This document shows, piece after piece, positions 15,892 to 25,336 of a DNA stretch of 39,344 nt. Within the stretch, counting starts at the first letter, position 1, and every line of letters begins with the position of its first letter. A model generated the notes under the pieces. It saw only the letters and a list, made by a program, of their open reading frames with translations. It searched no databases and was not told the origin of the DNA. The stretch spans positions 1 to 39,344 of the forward strand of contig CANBYM010000018.1 of assembly GCA_947373605.1 (NCBI GenBank), read 5' to 3'. This stretch comes from Comamonadaceae bacterium. GTDB taxonomy: Bacteria > Pseudomonadota > Gammaproteobacteria > Burkholderiales > Burkholderiaceae_C. A program made the position numbers and the translations under genes.

Positions 15892-16507
15892 GCACCCGCC
15901 CCATCATCTGCTCGATGACTTGGGCAACCGACGTCTCTATCGACTGTACCGCTGTGTCGAGTTTCAAGGCAGGGTGTAGCGGCTCTTCATACGGGCTGGA
16001 CACGCCTGTAAAGTCTGCGATCACGCCAGCCTTTGCCTTGGCGTAGTGTCCCTTGATGTCGCGTGTAGCGCAAACTGCACTCGGGCACTGACACCATACT
16101 TCCATGAAGTCGCCCTCGCCGATGCACTGGCGTGCTTCTTCGCGAGCACTGCGCTGGGGCGAGACCAGGGCCACCAGCACGATTGCACCCTGCGCCAGGA
16201 ATAGCTTGGCCACTTCACTGGCACGGCGCACGTTCTCCCGGCGGTCTTCCATCGAGAAACCCAGGTCCGCACAAAGGCCGTGGCGCAAGTTGTCACCATC
16301 AAGCAGCGCTGTCTTGTAGCCTTGTGCATGAAGGTGCTTTTGCGTGGCAGTGGCAACGCTGGATTTGCCGCAGCCCGGCAGCCCGGTGAGCCAGATTACC
16401 AAGCCACGGTGGTCCTGCTCCTGTTCAAGCTGCGTGCGACTAATTGCGGTTGGGAGCCAGACTACATTGCGCCCGCCTGGCCCGGTGGGTGGGTGGTGAG
16501 TAGTCAT
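15860..16507 (-). CDS. cysC: adenylyl-sulfate kinase
   Basis: A 215-residue APS kinase that phosphorylates adenosine 5'-phosphosulfate to PAPS, the sulfuryl donor of sulfotransferases. The P-loop GLPGCGKSS is at residues 42-50 (usual form GLSGAGKST). The family block DGDNLRHGLCADLGFS, then DRRENVRRASEVAKLF and VSPQRSAREEAR, is complete. The ATG at 16507 overlaps the sulfotransferase stop (ATGA), so donor synthesis and use are translationally coupled. No ATP sulfurylase is in the window, so APS must come from elsewhere in the cell. Assimilatory cysC clusters look different; this copy seems dedicated to the neighbouring sulfotransferase. The last 32 bases overlap the convergent lipoprotein gene. 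Confidence 0.93.
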   Translation of the reverse strand: MTTHHPPTGPGGRNVVWLPTAISRTQLEQEQDHRGLVIWLTGLPGCGKSSVATATQKHLHAQGYKTALLDGDNLRHGLCADLGFSMEDRRENVRRASEVAKLFLAQGAIVLVALVSPQRSAREEARQCIGEGDFMEVWCQCPSAVCATRDIKGHYAKAKAGVIADFTGVSSPYEEPLHPALKLDTAVQSIETSVAQVIEQMMGRVLIGGHTSTGR

Positions 16508-17325
16508 TTCTTTAAGTGCGGGTAGTACAGCTGGTAGTACCACGCATATGCCGTCTCGATCAGGGTCTGGATGCGCGCCGGTATCTCATGGTGCTTGGGG
16601 GCGGTGATCCGGCTGGCCTGCTTGTGCGTGTACTTCATGTGATAGTGGCTGTCGCTCTCCTGCGCACCCAGCTGCAGCTCATCGGGGTTGATGGTCAGCG
16701 GTGAGACTCCCAGCCAGTCGTACAGGTGCTTCATGCAGGCCACTGGCTGCCCCATCAAGTCTTCAAAGCGCACAAAATACAGGTGCTCCTGTACGTGCTT
16801 TGGCAAGTCCGGCACCGAATGCAATGAGATCAGTGGCGCGCCTATGGCTTTATCTTTGGCAAACAGCGCATCTGCGCGGCCAAAGCGGTCGTAGTCAGCC
16901 AGATGGTCAATGAAGTCGATCAGGATGGTGCGCTGGTGCTGCGCCTCAATTGAGCCATAAATCTGCCCCAGGTCTCGAAGGCATACCACCAGCTTGGCCT
17001 GAGGTTCGATGTGCAACAGCATCTCAATGGCATGCAGCCAGGCGCGGTTCTTATCCACCACCAGCGGCCTCTTAGCATCATGGTGCCAGTTGCGCAGGTA
17101 ACCCTGCATGGCTGCAGTCAGGTGGCCATAGCTGGTCTCAAACGATGTGTCCAGTTGCGACAAAAAGAACTGGTCATCGCTGACCATGCGCCGAATGCCC
17201 AGCAAGGTATTGCACAGCGGTGAGCTGTGCCCCTCGCAATGGATCTCGGGATGCTGTGCTAGCAACTGGCACAGCAGGGTGGAGCCCGCACGAGGCAGGC
17301 CGGTTACGCCGACGAATTTGGCCAT
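16504..17325 (-). CDS. PAPS-dependent sulfotransferase
   Basis: A 273-residue cytosolic sulfotransferase. The 5'-phosphosulfate loop is GLPRAGSTLL at residues 9-18. The 3'-phosphate site is LVVCLRDLGQIYGS, with Arg117 and Ser125 eight residues apart as usual. VVDKNRAWLHAIEML follows the loop, and the C-terminus has the conserved-looking ESDSHYHMKYTHKQ. There is no signal peptide or membrane segment, so it acts in the cytoplasm before export. It lies 25 bases downstream of tpsB and overlaps cysC, making it the third gene of a tpsA-tpsB-sulfotransferase-cysC operon. The acceptor is unknown: the exported adhesin, a glycan or a small molecule are possible. Tyrosine-sulfating RaxST is a family precedent but not a close match I can show. 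Confidence 0.88.
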   Translation of the reverse strand: MAKFVGVTGLPRAGSTLLCQLLAQHPEIHCEGHSSPLCNTLLGIRRMVSDDQFFLSQLDTSFETSYGHLTAAMQGYLRNWHHDAKRPLVVDKNRAWLHAIEMLLHIEPQAKLVVCLRDLGQIYGSIEAQHQRTILIDFIDHLADYDRFGRADALFAKDKAIGAPLISLHSVPDLPKHVQEHLYFVRFEDLMGQPVACMKHLYDWLGVSPLTINPDELQLGAQESDSHYHMKYTHKQASRITAPKHHEIPARIQTLIETAYAWYYQLYYPHLKK

Positions 17326-17350
17326 AGAAGTGTGGGTGCCTTTGTAGTCT

Positions 17351-19087
17351 TTACAGGCTCGAGCTTACCTGCGCCCATAAGCGTAGCGTGCTGCTGGCAT
17401 TGTTCTGGGAGGTGGCGGCGCCTCCGTTGGTGCTCCAGGCCAACGCCGTCTTGAACTGCAGGCTCCCGAACTGCCCATTCAAGCCCAAGCCCACACCGGC
17501 AATGCTGCGGTTGTTGGGCGCTGTGGTGAAGGCGTTGTGGTTGAAGTCGACCGAACCCGCGTCATAAAACAGTACCCCTTGCAACTGCGCTGACAGCACG
17601 TGGCGCCACTCCAGATTGACCAGCCAGCCTTGGTCACCGCTGCCTTCACCTTGCGGATAGGCGCGCACGCCGTCGGCGCCGCCTAAAGAAAACTTCTCCG
17701 AGGAGGCCAGATTTTTGTTGGCCTGCTGGCCTTGCAAGGAGAGCGACAGACTGTTGTTAGCGCCCAGGCTTTGCAAGCGGTTGATGCTGTAGTTGAACTT
17801 GCCAAAGCTGCCCTGGCTTTGAGCTGAAGAGGAGCCGCCGTCAAGAGCCTGGCTCACCGCATCCATGCTCAAGGTGCCGATGGACAGCGAAGCCTGCGCA
17901 CTGGTCAAGCCCCCCACACCATCGCTACCGTACACGATGTCCTGACGGCTGCCCGCCAAGCCCAAGGTGCTCATCACCACTTGCTTGTCGGTGCCCGAGA
18001 CTGGTACATCGGTTTGATCATTGAGCCTTTTGTCTTCCCAACTAAAGGTGCCTGAGAGGTTGCTTTGCTGGCTGCGAATAAAGGGGAAGGTGGCGTAAAC
18101 GCTGTCACTGGCGGCACTGCCGTGGGCCTGTAGCGATTCAAAGTCCTTGCCCAGCTTGTAGCGGGTGTCGCTCAGTGCAGCGCCGAGCTTTAATCCACTG
18201 CTGCCCAGGGGCAATTGATAGGCCAAACGGGCGTAGCTCATGCCTTCGCCGCTGCTGACTAGGCGGGCACTAAAGAGGTCGCCGATATTGAGCGGACTGT
18301 TCAATGCCAGGGACGCTCCCAAGCGGTATTGGCCGGTGTAATAGTTGCCGTAGTTGTCAAGCTCTGCATCGGCGCTGTAGGCTTGGGCTGGGTCCAGCTC
18401 AATTAACAAATCGCTGGTGCCAACACTGGCACCGGATTGTAAAGAGGCGCGGGCTGCGCCAACCCCTGGGGTGTCGCCCAACAACAAGAGGGCGCGGTCA
18501 ACGTGCCCGGAGGCGAGCACATCGCCGCTTTTAACCTCACTCAGGTAGCTTTGCGCACGCTCATCGGACAGGCGTGCCGTGTTGTTGAGCTTTTTAGTGC
18601 TGAGCACGCCCTCTAGGACCTTGATGACCAGCATGCCATTTTGAATGTCTTGCGCGGGCAGATAGGCTCGCGCAACCGGATAGCCGCGCTCACGGTAATA
18701 GGTGCTGATGCGTGCGGCTGCGGCATCGAGTTCCGCCAGACTGTGATCTGTGCCCACCTGGTCGGCCACGAGGGCCTCAAGCTCAGCGGCAGGAAAGACG
18801 GTGCTGCCCTGCACGCGAATCGATTGCACCGTCAGTCGCGCTGCGCCTAGGGACTTTCCGGAGTTCTGGGCCGGGACGCGCAAAGGGTTTACCGATGGTG
18901 TAGCGGTGAAAACAGGCTGTTGCTGGAGTTCTCGGTTGATCTGACCTGCATCGGGTGCTGGCGATACGGGGGGTGCGGCCAATGAGAACGAGCTTGCAGC
19001 GCAGGCCAGCAGGGTTAGCGCAGTAGCCCGATAAACGGGAGCAAGCTGACAATGCGGGGCCTTGCGGGAGTGGTGGGCGTGATTCAT
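17351..19087 (-). CDS. two-partner secretion transporter TpsB (ShlB/FhaC/HecB family)
   Basis: A 578-residue outer-membrane protein of the Omp85 superfamily that exports the TpsA adhesin. After a signal peptide (cut near FSLAAP), a POTRA-type region lies at about residues 65-210 (VQSIRVQGSTVFPAAELEAL; YYRERGYPVARAYLPAQDIQNG; VLEGVLSTKKL). A 16-strand barrel domain follows, with the family motif LGGADGVRAYPQGEGSGDQGW, a VRAY form of the usual VRGY tetrad. The C-terminus has alternating strands ending in a short ASSTLRLWAQVSSSL. The ATG at 19087 gives a normal signal peptide. It begins 38 bases after tpsA and is followed 25 bases later by the sulfotransferase, so all are probably on one transcript. 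Confidence 0.92.
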   Translation of the reverse strand: MNHAHHSRKAPHCQLAPVYRATALTLLACAASSFSLAAPPVSPAPDAGQINRELQQQPVFTATPSVNPLRVPAQNSGKSLGAARLTVQSIRVQGSTVFPAAELEALVADQVGTDHSLAELDAAAARISTYYRERGYPVARAYLPAQDIQNGMLVIKVLEGVLSTKKLNNTARLSDERAQSYLSEVKSGDVLASGHVDRALLLLGDTPGVGAARASLQSGASVGTSDLLIELDPAQAYSADAELDNYGNYYTGQYRLGASLALNSPLNIGDLFSARLVSSGEGMSYARLAYQLPLGSSGLKLGAALSDTRYKLGKDFESLQAHGSAASDSVYATFPFIRSQQSNLSGTFSWEDKRLNDQTDVPVSGTDKQVVMSTLGLAGSRQDIVYGSDGVGGLTSAQASLSIGTLSMDAVSQALDGGSSSAQSQGSFGKFNYSINRLQSLGANNSLSLSLQGQQANKNLASSEKFSLGGADGVRAYPQGEGSGDQGWLVNLEWRHVLSAQLQGVLFYDAGSVDFNHNAFTTAPNNRSIAGVGLGLNGQFGSLQFKTALAWSTNGGAATSQNNASSTLRLWAQVSSSL

Positions 19088-19125
19088 GGAAATTCTTTGA
19101 AAGTGAAGGCAGGCGGGAGGCAACG

Positions 19126-22100
19126 TCAGTTGGACAAACTAACAGTCAATACGTCCGCGGGCAGCTTGATGCCGCCATCGCGCACGGTGATCCCGCCAAA
19201 GTGCGGTGCTGAGGGCTCGCCTTGCGAGTGCCTGTGTTGCTCAGAGCCATTGACTGCGCCGTCGTAGGGCGTCTGAAGGGCGTCACCATCGGGCAGCGTT
19301 GCCACTTCCTGCTTGGGTGTGTCCTTCGGGGTTTTGCCAGAAGTAGAGTCACCACTGGTGTTGCTCCCCGGTGGAGTACCCGCAGCAGTAATGCTGGCCG
19401 TGGTGCTGGCCTGGCCGCTGATTTGGTAGTTGCCCACATCGGCACCGTTGTAGGTACTGGTAAGCAGCACAGTCTTGCTGGAAGCTACGCTCGGGTCGGT
19501 AAACGCACCGGTGGCGCTGACTCTGAACGAGTCGCCACCGACCAGGCCGCTGTACAGCACGCCGGTGGTGCTCACTGTGGCCGAGGTGGTGCCGTCGTAG
19601 ACCTTGTCGCTGGCCGTGATGCCGCTCACAGTCAATGTTTTAGGTGTGATGGAGCTGCTGGTGTTGTCCACATAGCTCACGATGTAATTGGCACCGCTGT
19701 TACCGTCGTTGAAGCTGACACCACTGGTAGTCACGGTCTTGTTGCCGTTACCGACATTTTTGTCGGTGAATGCAAAGCTGCCAGCACTCAAGGTATCGTT
19801 GGCGTAGAGGGTGCCCGCGCTGACGATGGCCGTACCCGCCGCGCTCAGACCACCGTCGTAGACTTTGCTCACGTTGCTGGTGGTCAGGCTGATGCTGGCC
19901 TGGTTGATGGTTACCACGCCGTCCACGTAGCTGATGTCATAGCCCGCCTGGTTGGAGTAAAGACCGCTCGCCACGGATGTCTGGCTACCGGCGTTCCTGC
20001 TGGTCAGCGTAGTGGTAGCGTTGCCCAGCAGGTCGCTGTTGGCTACGACCGAGTTACTTGTTCCCAAGCCATTGGTCGTACCGTCATAGGTACGCGCTCC
20101 ACTGTTAGCGGTAACGGTGATGGGGGTGAGAAAGCTGCGCAGAAGCGGTGCGCTCTGACCATCGTAAATGCGCCACACCGAGGTGCTGCCACCTACGCTA
20201 CTGATGTCCCAGCCTGCATTCGAGAAGATGGAGGCCTGCATCATCTGGGAACTGGTCAGGCCAGTTGCGCCAGCTCCTCCGGAACTGCTGCTTTGTCCTG
20301 ATGTGTTTGTGTTCCAGAAGCTGTTGCTGATGGAGCTTCTGCTACCAATATTACTCCCAACCAGACCGCCTGCGTATGCACCGCCATTTATGCTGCCTGC
20401 CGCGCTCACATGGCCGGTGGAATAACTGTTGCTAATCGCGCCTTGGTAGTTTTGGCCTACCAGCCCGCCCACTATCCCGCCAAAAAAGTTGAGTGCAGCG
20501 TTTACATTGCCCGTGGCATAGCTGTCGCTGATAGTGCCACTGTTGTTAAAGCCCACCAAGCCTCCGACTGCTGCGCCACCAATGACCGTAACTGCAGCGT
20601 AGCTGTTGTTGATAGTGCCTTCGTTGCTGCCCACAAGGCCACCGACGCGGACGCCATTGGCGCTGGTGACAACACCATTTGTGGCGAAGCTGTTGCGAAT
20701 GGTGCCGCCGTTGTCGCCGACCAAACTGCCGAGGTTGCCGGCGTAGCTGCTCATGCTGGGAACACTCACGCTGCTGCCCACGAGAACGACGTTTTGCACC
20801 ACGGCACTGGCGCTCGTTTGCCCAAACAGCCCAAGGTTATCGTTCGATTGGTTCAATGTGAGTCCGGCAATGGTATGGCCGGCGCCATCGAAGCTGGCGG
20901 ATAAGTATGGCACGTACAGGCCTGCTGGCAACGTGATGTTGCTGGTCAAGGTAAAAGTGTAGGCTGCGTTGTCTGAGAAGCCCAGCAAGTCCTTGATCCC
21001 TTGTACGCTGCTGATACTGTAGCTGTTGGCAGTGCCAGGCAACGTACTTATGTAGTTGCGGATGTCCAGGCTCAGTGGCGTGCGGCTCCCTGAGCCTCCG
21101 GTTCGCCAGTCGGTGAATTGGCCGACTCCACCGGTGGCCGTCGAGTCGAATAACCCGCCCAGCATGACGACTCCGGCCACGCCATTGATCGTGACACCAT
21201 CGATGTTGTAGTGGGAGTTGACGAGCGTGCCGCTGTTCAAGCCGATCAGCCCGCCGACGTAATTGGCGCCCGCGACGTTGCTGCTGTCAGCGTAACTGTT
21301 GCTGATCGTGCCACTTTTGTGAAAGCCCACCAAGCCACCAACGTAGTTGTTGCCGTGGACCGCACCCGTGGCGTAGCTGTTGCTGACAGTGCCCTGGTTT
21401 TGACCCACCAGGCCGCCCACGTAGTTGCTGCCACTCACCGAGCCTATGGCCGAGCTACTGCTGATTGTGCCGCCGGAGTTGAAGCCGACCAGTCCTCCTG
21501 CGCTGCTTCCAGTAGCGTTGACATTACCAGTGGCATAGCTGTTGCCGTCGATGGTGCCCTGATTCTGACCTACCAGGCCGCCAACGTTGCTGCTGCCATT
21601 CACCGAGCCCATGGCCGAGCTACTGCTGATTGTTCCACCGTAGTTGAAGCCGACCAGTCCACCTGTGTTGCTTCCAGTAGCGTTGACATTACCAGTGGCA
21701 TAGCTGTTGCTAATGGTGCCGCCAGCGAAGTTGCTACCAACCAGCCCACCTGCGATATCTACTGACGCGTTCACATTGCCCGTAGCGTAACTATTACTGA
21801 TCGTGCCGTTGTTGTAGCCCACCAAGCCGCCAACTTCAGTGATGCCATTGACGGTGCCTGTGGCCATGCTGTTGGTGACCATGCCATTGCCTTCGTTGAA
21901 GCCCACCAAGCCGCCGACGTCGTTGTTACCACTGACTGGGCCTGTGGCCGAGCTACTGCTGATCGTGCTGCCGTAGGCGTGGCCGATCAATCCGCCCACG
22001 CTGCTTCCTGTCGCGCTCACGCTGCCCGTTGCGTAGCTGTTGCCGTTGATGGTGCCTTGGTGGTCCTCACCCACCAAGCCGCCGACGTTATTGACGCCAC

Positions 22101-25100
22101 TAACGATTCCTGTTGCGTAGCTACTGCTGATCGAGCCGCCGTAGTTGTAACCGACCAGCCCACCCCCCTTGTCTGCCGACGAGTTCACATTCCCCGTAGC
22201 AAAGCTGTTGCTGATCGCGCCGTAATTGGCGCCAACCAGACCGCCAACGAAGTTGCTGCCGCTGACGTTCGCACTGGAAGAGCTGTTGTTAACCGTGCCG
22301 TAGTTGGCGCCGACCAGTCCGCCAACGTAATTTCTACCGCTGACGTTGCCGCCCACCAGCGCGACGTTTTGCACTACAGCACCTGGTCCTGTGTATCCGA
22401 GCAGGCCCACGTAATCCGTGCCGGACAAGTTGATGTTCAGGCCGTTTATGGTGCGGCCCAGGCCTTCCAAACTTCCAGCAAATGCGTTGTTGTAATTGCC
22501 CACAGGCACGAATCCCGCACTGCCCCAGACATCGGTGCCCGAGCCCGTCGCCGTTGCGTCGATATTGATTGCCAGGGTGTAGCTGGCACCCGTATTCATA
22601 GCCATCAGTTGCAACTGGTGCGCATTGCGGATGGTGGTGGAATACTCCGAGACCAGCATGGGGTGCGTGCCCCCGCCATTGGTGCCGCTATTGTTCAGCG
22701 TGCCATCGCCATTGACGATGACCCAACCCACGCCGCCAGGGGTGGAGGTAAACGTAAAGCCGGTAAAGTTGGACGCATCCTGCATTTGCGCAGCTGTCAG
22801 TCCGCCAGAGCCGGTGGTCAGGCCGCTTTCAACACCAACGCCCGTTGTATTGACGCTGTTCCAATAGCTGCTGCTGATAGTGCCGTGGTTATCCCCCACC
22901 AGTCCACCCGCGGCGTTGTTTCCGCTCACATTGCCTGTGGCATAGCTGTTGTCGATAGCACCGTCACTTAACCCTACCAACCCACCCACACCGTAACCGT
23001 TTCCACTCACGCTGCCTGTGGCGTAACTCGTGCTGATGGTGCCACTGTTGCCTCCTGTCAGCCCACCGACATTGCCACTGTTGCCGATGACGTTACCTGT
23101 GGCATAGCTGTTAACAAGGGTTCCGCCATTGCCGTTCAGCCCCACCAGGCCTCCGACAGTGTCGTTGCCGCTCACGCTGCCCGTGGCATAGCTGTTACTG
23201 ATGGAGTTGCCATAGTTAAAGCCCGCCAGTCCACCCACGTCGTTGCCGCCGCTGATGCTGCCCGTGGCATAGCTGGCGCTGATGGCGCCGTAGTTGAACC
23301 CCACCAGTCCACCTGCAAAGTTGCCACTGCCGCTCACGCTGCCTGTGGCATAGCTGGTGCTGATGTTGCCATTGTTAAACCCCACCAGTGCGCCCACGTA
23401 GTTGTTGCCGCTCACGCTGCCACCCACCAGACCTAGGTTACTGATCGTGGAACTTCCTGCCACGACGCTGAACAACCCAACATTGTTTTCTGTTGGCCGA
23501 ACGATGACCAGGCCGGTGATGGTATGCCCCAGTCCATCAAAGTTTCCATTGAAGGTGCCTATCGGCGCAAACCCCGCACCCGCATTCCAGCCGCTTGTGG
23601 CCCCGGCCTGAATATCCGAGCCCAACACATAATTGCCGTTGAGTGCCCCATTGATCCCCTGCAAGTCGGTGCCGGTGGTGCTACCTGCCTGACCAAGGCT
23701 ATTGATGATGGTGTAGTTGATCGTTGCACCGTTACTGCCAAGCATAGTGCTAAAGCTACCAGTGGATGCGATGTTGACCGGCGCGTTGACGCTGTAGCTG
23801 CTGGTCACACCATTGACGACGCCATTGCCTGCACCCTGACCGTACTGCAGCGCCAAGCCGGCGCTAGCGCTTGCATTCATCACACTGTTGATGTGGATGT
23901 TGTTGTACGCGTGCAGAGTTAGCGTGTTGGCACTCCAGCTTACCGGGTCGTTGACGAAGATATCGCCATTGCTGCCGCTGCTGCCAACAATGCTGGTTAC
24001 AAAAGAGTTGTGTGGGAGGTTGAGTTGCGTCTGAATGGTCACACTGGTGCTGGCAAGCAGCGTACCGAGCTGGGCGCCCGTGATGTCCCCCCCGCTGGCG
24101 GCAATGGTGAAGTCCACCGGGTCGATCAGCCATGTGCCATTCAAACCATTGGCAGCCCGGGTGGTGATCGTTGCACTGTCAGCGATCTTGACCTGGGCCG
24201 CACTGGTCTCGATAAAGCCGCCGCTACCCGAGGTGGGTGCGCCAGCGTCGAGCGTTCCACTGATGTTGACCGTGCCTGTGGCCATGTCGCCGAGGAGCCG
24301 GATGGTGCCGTTGTGGCTCTCTACCGTGCGTGCTTCAATCACGCCGCTGTTGTTGACCACTGCTGTGCTTAGGGTATCGGCGGCCTTGGCCGACATGAAG
24401 ACCTGCCCCCCATCGGCCACCACGAGTTGCTGGTTATCGACCAGGGCCTTTAGCGCACCCTTGTCGATGTTAAAACCCAGCAGTGAGCCGTTGTTGAGTT
24501 GTAGCGTGACATTCTCTCCTGCGGCCAGCAGCGCAGTGCCCAGGCGCGCGGAGATCACTCCTTGGTTGCGTACCTCGGGGGCGAGAAGGGCGACGTAGCC
24601 ACCCTTTGCGGCCGTGAGTGTGCCCTGATTCACCACGCTGGCGGTGCTGCCGCTGGCCGCGCTGAAGCTGTACCTGCCGGCCATGAAGTCGGCATCGCCC
24701 AGGCTTTGGGTGCTTGCAACCAAGCCGCCCACGTTGACTTGCGATCCCGCTCCAAACAGCACACCGTTAGGGTTCAGGATAAAGACCTGACCGTTGGCGC
24801 TTAGGCTGCCCAGAATCTGGCTGGGGCTTTGGCCAACCACCCGGTTCAGTGCAATGGCGCCGGCATTGGGTTGCACAAAATTCACCGACTCATTACCAGC
24901 AATGCCAAAGCTCTGCCAGTTGATGGCAAGGCTTTGGCTGGTTTGGTTGATGGTAGTGTTGCTGCCGGTTTGGGTCACACTACCGCTGCCGACACTGACC
25001 TGGGCCCCCGTGGGACCGGCCTGTGCCCAGGGGCTGAACAAAGTGGTACCTGCCAGTACCGCAGCCATGGCGTTGACCACGCCTGCTGAGCGAACAGAAC

Positions 25101-25188
25101 TTGATTTGCTGCGACCTTTGGCGTTTTCTGCGCAGCACACCCAGTTGTTGCTGACGTGGTTCCATACAAGGCGGTAGATGCGGTTCAT
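19126..25188 (-). CDS. giant filamentous adhesin TpsA with GLUG and YDG repeats
   Basis: A 2020-residue exoprotein of a two-partner secretion system. It starts with an extended signal peptide (MNRIYRLVWNHVSNNWVCC...) and a hydrophobic core ending near WAQAG. The TPS/haemagglutination domain follows, with NFVQPNAGAIALNRVVG and ILNPNGVLFGAGSQVNVGG. About 26 GLUG-type repeats (VGGLVGxNxGTISNSYATG) lie in three arrays at about residues 555-780, 910-1320 and 1430-1620. Three YDG/MBG-like domains (ARTYDGTT, SKVYDGGL, DKVYDGTT) lie at about 1685-1930, before a polar tail. No cysteine pair is near the C-terminus. It forms a beta-helical surface fibre. The ATG at 25188 gives the canonical ESPR start. 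The shared operator lies 97-112 bases upstream. Confidence 0.92.
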   Translation of the reverse strand: MNRIYRLVWNHVSNNWVCCAENAKGRSKSSSVRSAGVVNAMAAVLAGTTLFSPWAQAGPTGAQVSVGSGSVTQTGSNTTINQTSQSLAINWQSFGIAGNESVNFVQPNAGAIALNRVVGQSPSQILGSLSANGQVFILNPNGVLFGAGSQVNVGGLVASTQSLGDADFMAGRYSFSAASGSTASVVNQGTLTAAKGGYVALLAPEVRNQGVISARLGTALLAAGENVTLQLNNGSLLGFNIDKGALKALVDNQQLVVADGGQVFMSAKAADTLSTAVVNNSGVIEARTVESHNGTIRLLGDMATGTVNISGTLDAGAPTSGSGGFIETSAAQVKIADSATITTRAANGLNGTWLIDPVDFTIAASGGDITGAQLGTLLASTSVTIQTQLNLPHNSFVTSIVGSSGSNGDIFVNDPVSWSANTLTLHAYNNIHINSVMNASASAGLALQYGQGAGNGVVNGVTSSYSVNAPVNIASTGSFSTMLGSNGATINYTIINSLGQAGSTTGTDLQGINGALNGNYVLGSDIQAGATSGWNAGAGFAPIGTFNGNFDGLGHTITGLVIVRPTENNVGLFSVVAGSSTISNLGLVGGSVSGNNYVGALVGFNNGNISTSYATGSVSGSGNFAGGLVGFNYGAISASYATGSISGGNDVGGLAGFNYGNSISNSYATGSVSGNDTVGGLVGLNGNGGTLVNSYATGNVIGNSGNVGGLTGGNSGTISTSYATGSVSGNGYGVGGLVGLSDGAIDNSYATGNVSGNNAAGGLVGDNHGTISSSYWNSVNTTGVGVESGLTTGSGGLTAAQMQDASNFTGFTFTSTPGGVGWVIVNGDGTLNNSGTNGGGTHPMLVSEYSTTIRNAHQLQLMAMNTGASYTLAINIDATATGSGTDVWGSAGFVPVGNYNNAFAGSLEGLGRTINGLNINLSGTDYVGLLGYTGPGAVVQNVALVGGNVSGRNYVGGLVGANYGTVNNSSSSANVSGSNFVGGLVGANYGAISNSFATGNVNSSADKGGGLVGYNYGGSISSSYATGIVSGVNNVGGLVGEDHQGTINGNSYATGSVSATGSSVGGLIGHAYGSTISSSSATGPVSGNNDVGGLVGFNEGNGMVTNSMATGTVNGITEVGGLVGYNNGTISNSYATGNVNASVDIAGGLVGSNFAGGTISNSYATGNVNATGSNTGGLVGFNYGGTISSSSAMGSVNGSSNVGGLVGQNQGTIDGNSYATGNVNATGSSAGGLVGFNSGGTISSSSAIGSVSGSNYVGGLVGQNQGTVSNSYATGAVHGNNYVGGLVGFHKSGTISNSYADSSNVAGANYVGGLIGLNSGTLVNSHYNIDGVTINGVAGVVMLGGLFDSTATGGVGQFTDWRTGGSGSRTPLSLDIRNYISTLPGTANSYSISSVQGIKDLLGFSDNAAYTFTLTSNITLPAGLYVPYLSASFDGAGHTIAGLTLNQSNDNLGLFGQTSASAVVQNVVLVGSSVSVPSMSSYAGNLGSLVGDNGGTIRNSFATNGVVTSANGVRVGGLVGSNEGTINNSYAAVTVIGGAAVGGLVGFNNSGTISDSYATGNVNAALNFFGGIVGGLVGQNYQGAISNSYSTGHVSAAGSINGGAYAGGLVGSNIGSRSSISNSFWNTNTSGQSSSSGGAGATGLTSSQMMQASIFSNAGWDISSVGGSTSVWRIYDGQSAPLLRSFLTPITVTANSGARTYDGTTNGLGTSNSVVANSDLLGNATTTLTSRNAGSQTSVASGLYSNQAGYDISYVDGVVTINQASISLTTSNVSKVYDGGLSAAGTAIVSAGTLYANDTLSAGSFAFTDKNVGNGNKTVTTSGVSFNDGNSGANYIVSYVDNTSSSITPKTLTVSGITASDKVYDGTTSATVSTTGVLYSGLVGGDSFRVSATGAFTDPSVASSKTVLLTSTYNGADVGNYQISGQASTTASITAAGTPPGSNTSGDSTSGKTPKDTPKQEVATLPDGDALQTPYDGAVNGSEQHRHSQGEPSAPHFGGITVRDGGIKLPADVLTVSLSN
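20330..23535 (-). repeat. GLUG-coding repeat arrays inside tpsA
   Basis: About 26 copies of a unit of roughly 69-90 bases encoding VGGLVGxNxGTISNSYATG, in three blocks separated by spacer domains. Several neighbouring copies are nearly identical in DNA (for example around 21430-21700), which makes copy-number change by recombination likely. The long open frames on the opposite strand here are by-products of this repetitive codon pattern. Confidence 0.85.
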
Positions 25189-25255
25189 TGAAGTGGTTCC
25201 CTGTGATCCTGGTATCTCGGCTGTGCCGGGCAACTTTTAGTGTTGACCCGGATCA

Positions 25256-25300
25256 ATGCTAGTGAGCGCCACCGGATTTGAAAATGGTCCATTTAGACCA
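25256..25300 (-). promoter_or_regulatory. shared-operator promoter of the tpsA operon
   Basis: Minus strand: TGGTCTAAATGGACCA (25300 to 25285), 23 bases, then TAGCAT (25261 to 25256). The predicted start near 25249 leaves a leader of about 60 bases before the tpsA ATG. The same palindrome also serves the opposite direction. Confidence 0.7.
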
Positions 25301-25329
25301 TATGACCCGCTTGGATTGGGTGTTGTAAT
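25285..25329 (+). promoter_or_regulatory. shared-operator promoter of the response-regulator gene
   Basis: Plus strand: TGGTCCATTTAGACCA (25285-25300), 23 bases, then TGTAAT (25324-25329), a one-mismatch -10 box. The predicted start (about 25336) falls next to the ATG at 25337, implying a leaderless or nearly leaderless message and autoregulation. Confidence 0.6.
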
Positions 25330-25336
25330 CCAACCC

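Noticed and set aside
15860-16507. Assimilatory sulfate reduction cluster
   Set aside because: No CysD, CysN, CysH or sulfite reductase genes are present; the gene is tied to a sulfotransferase by a four-base overlap.
19222-20301. A 359-codon open frame on the plus strand, opposite tpsA (with others at 21979-22971 and 21211-21765)
   Set aside because: They mirror the repetitive, GC-biased codons of tpsA, lack ribosome-binding sites and have Val/Ala/Asp-rich compositions unlike real proteins. The minus-strand gene has clear domains throughout.
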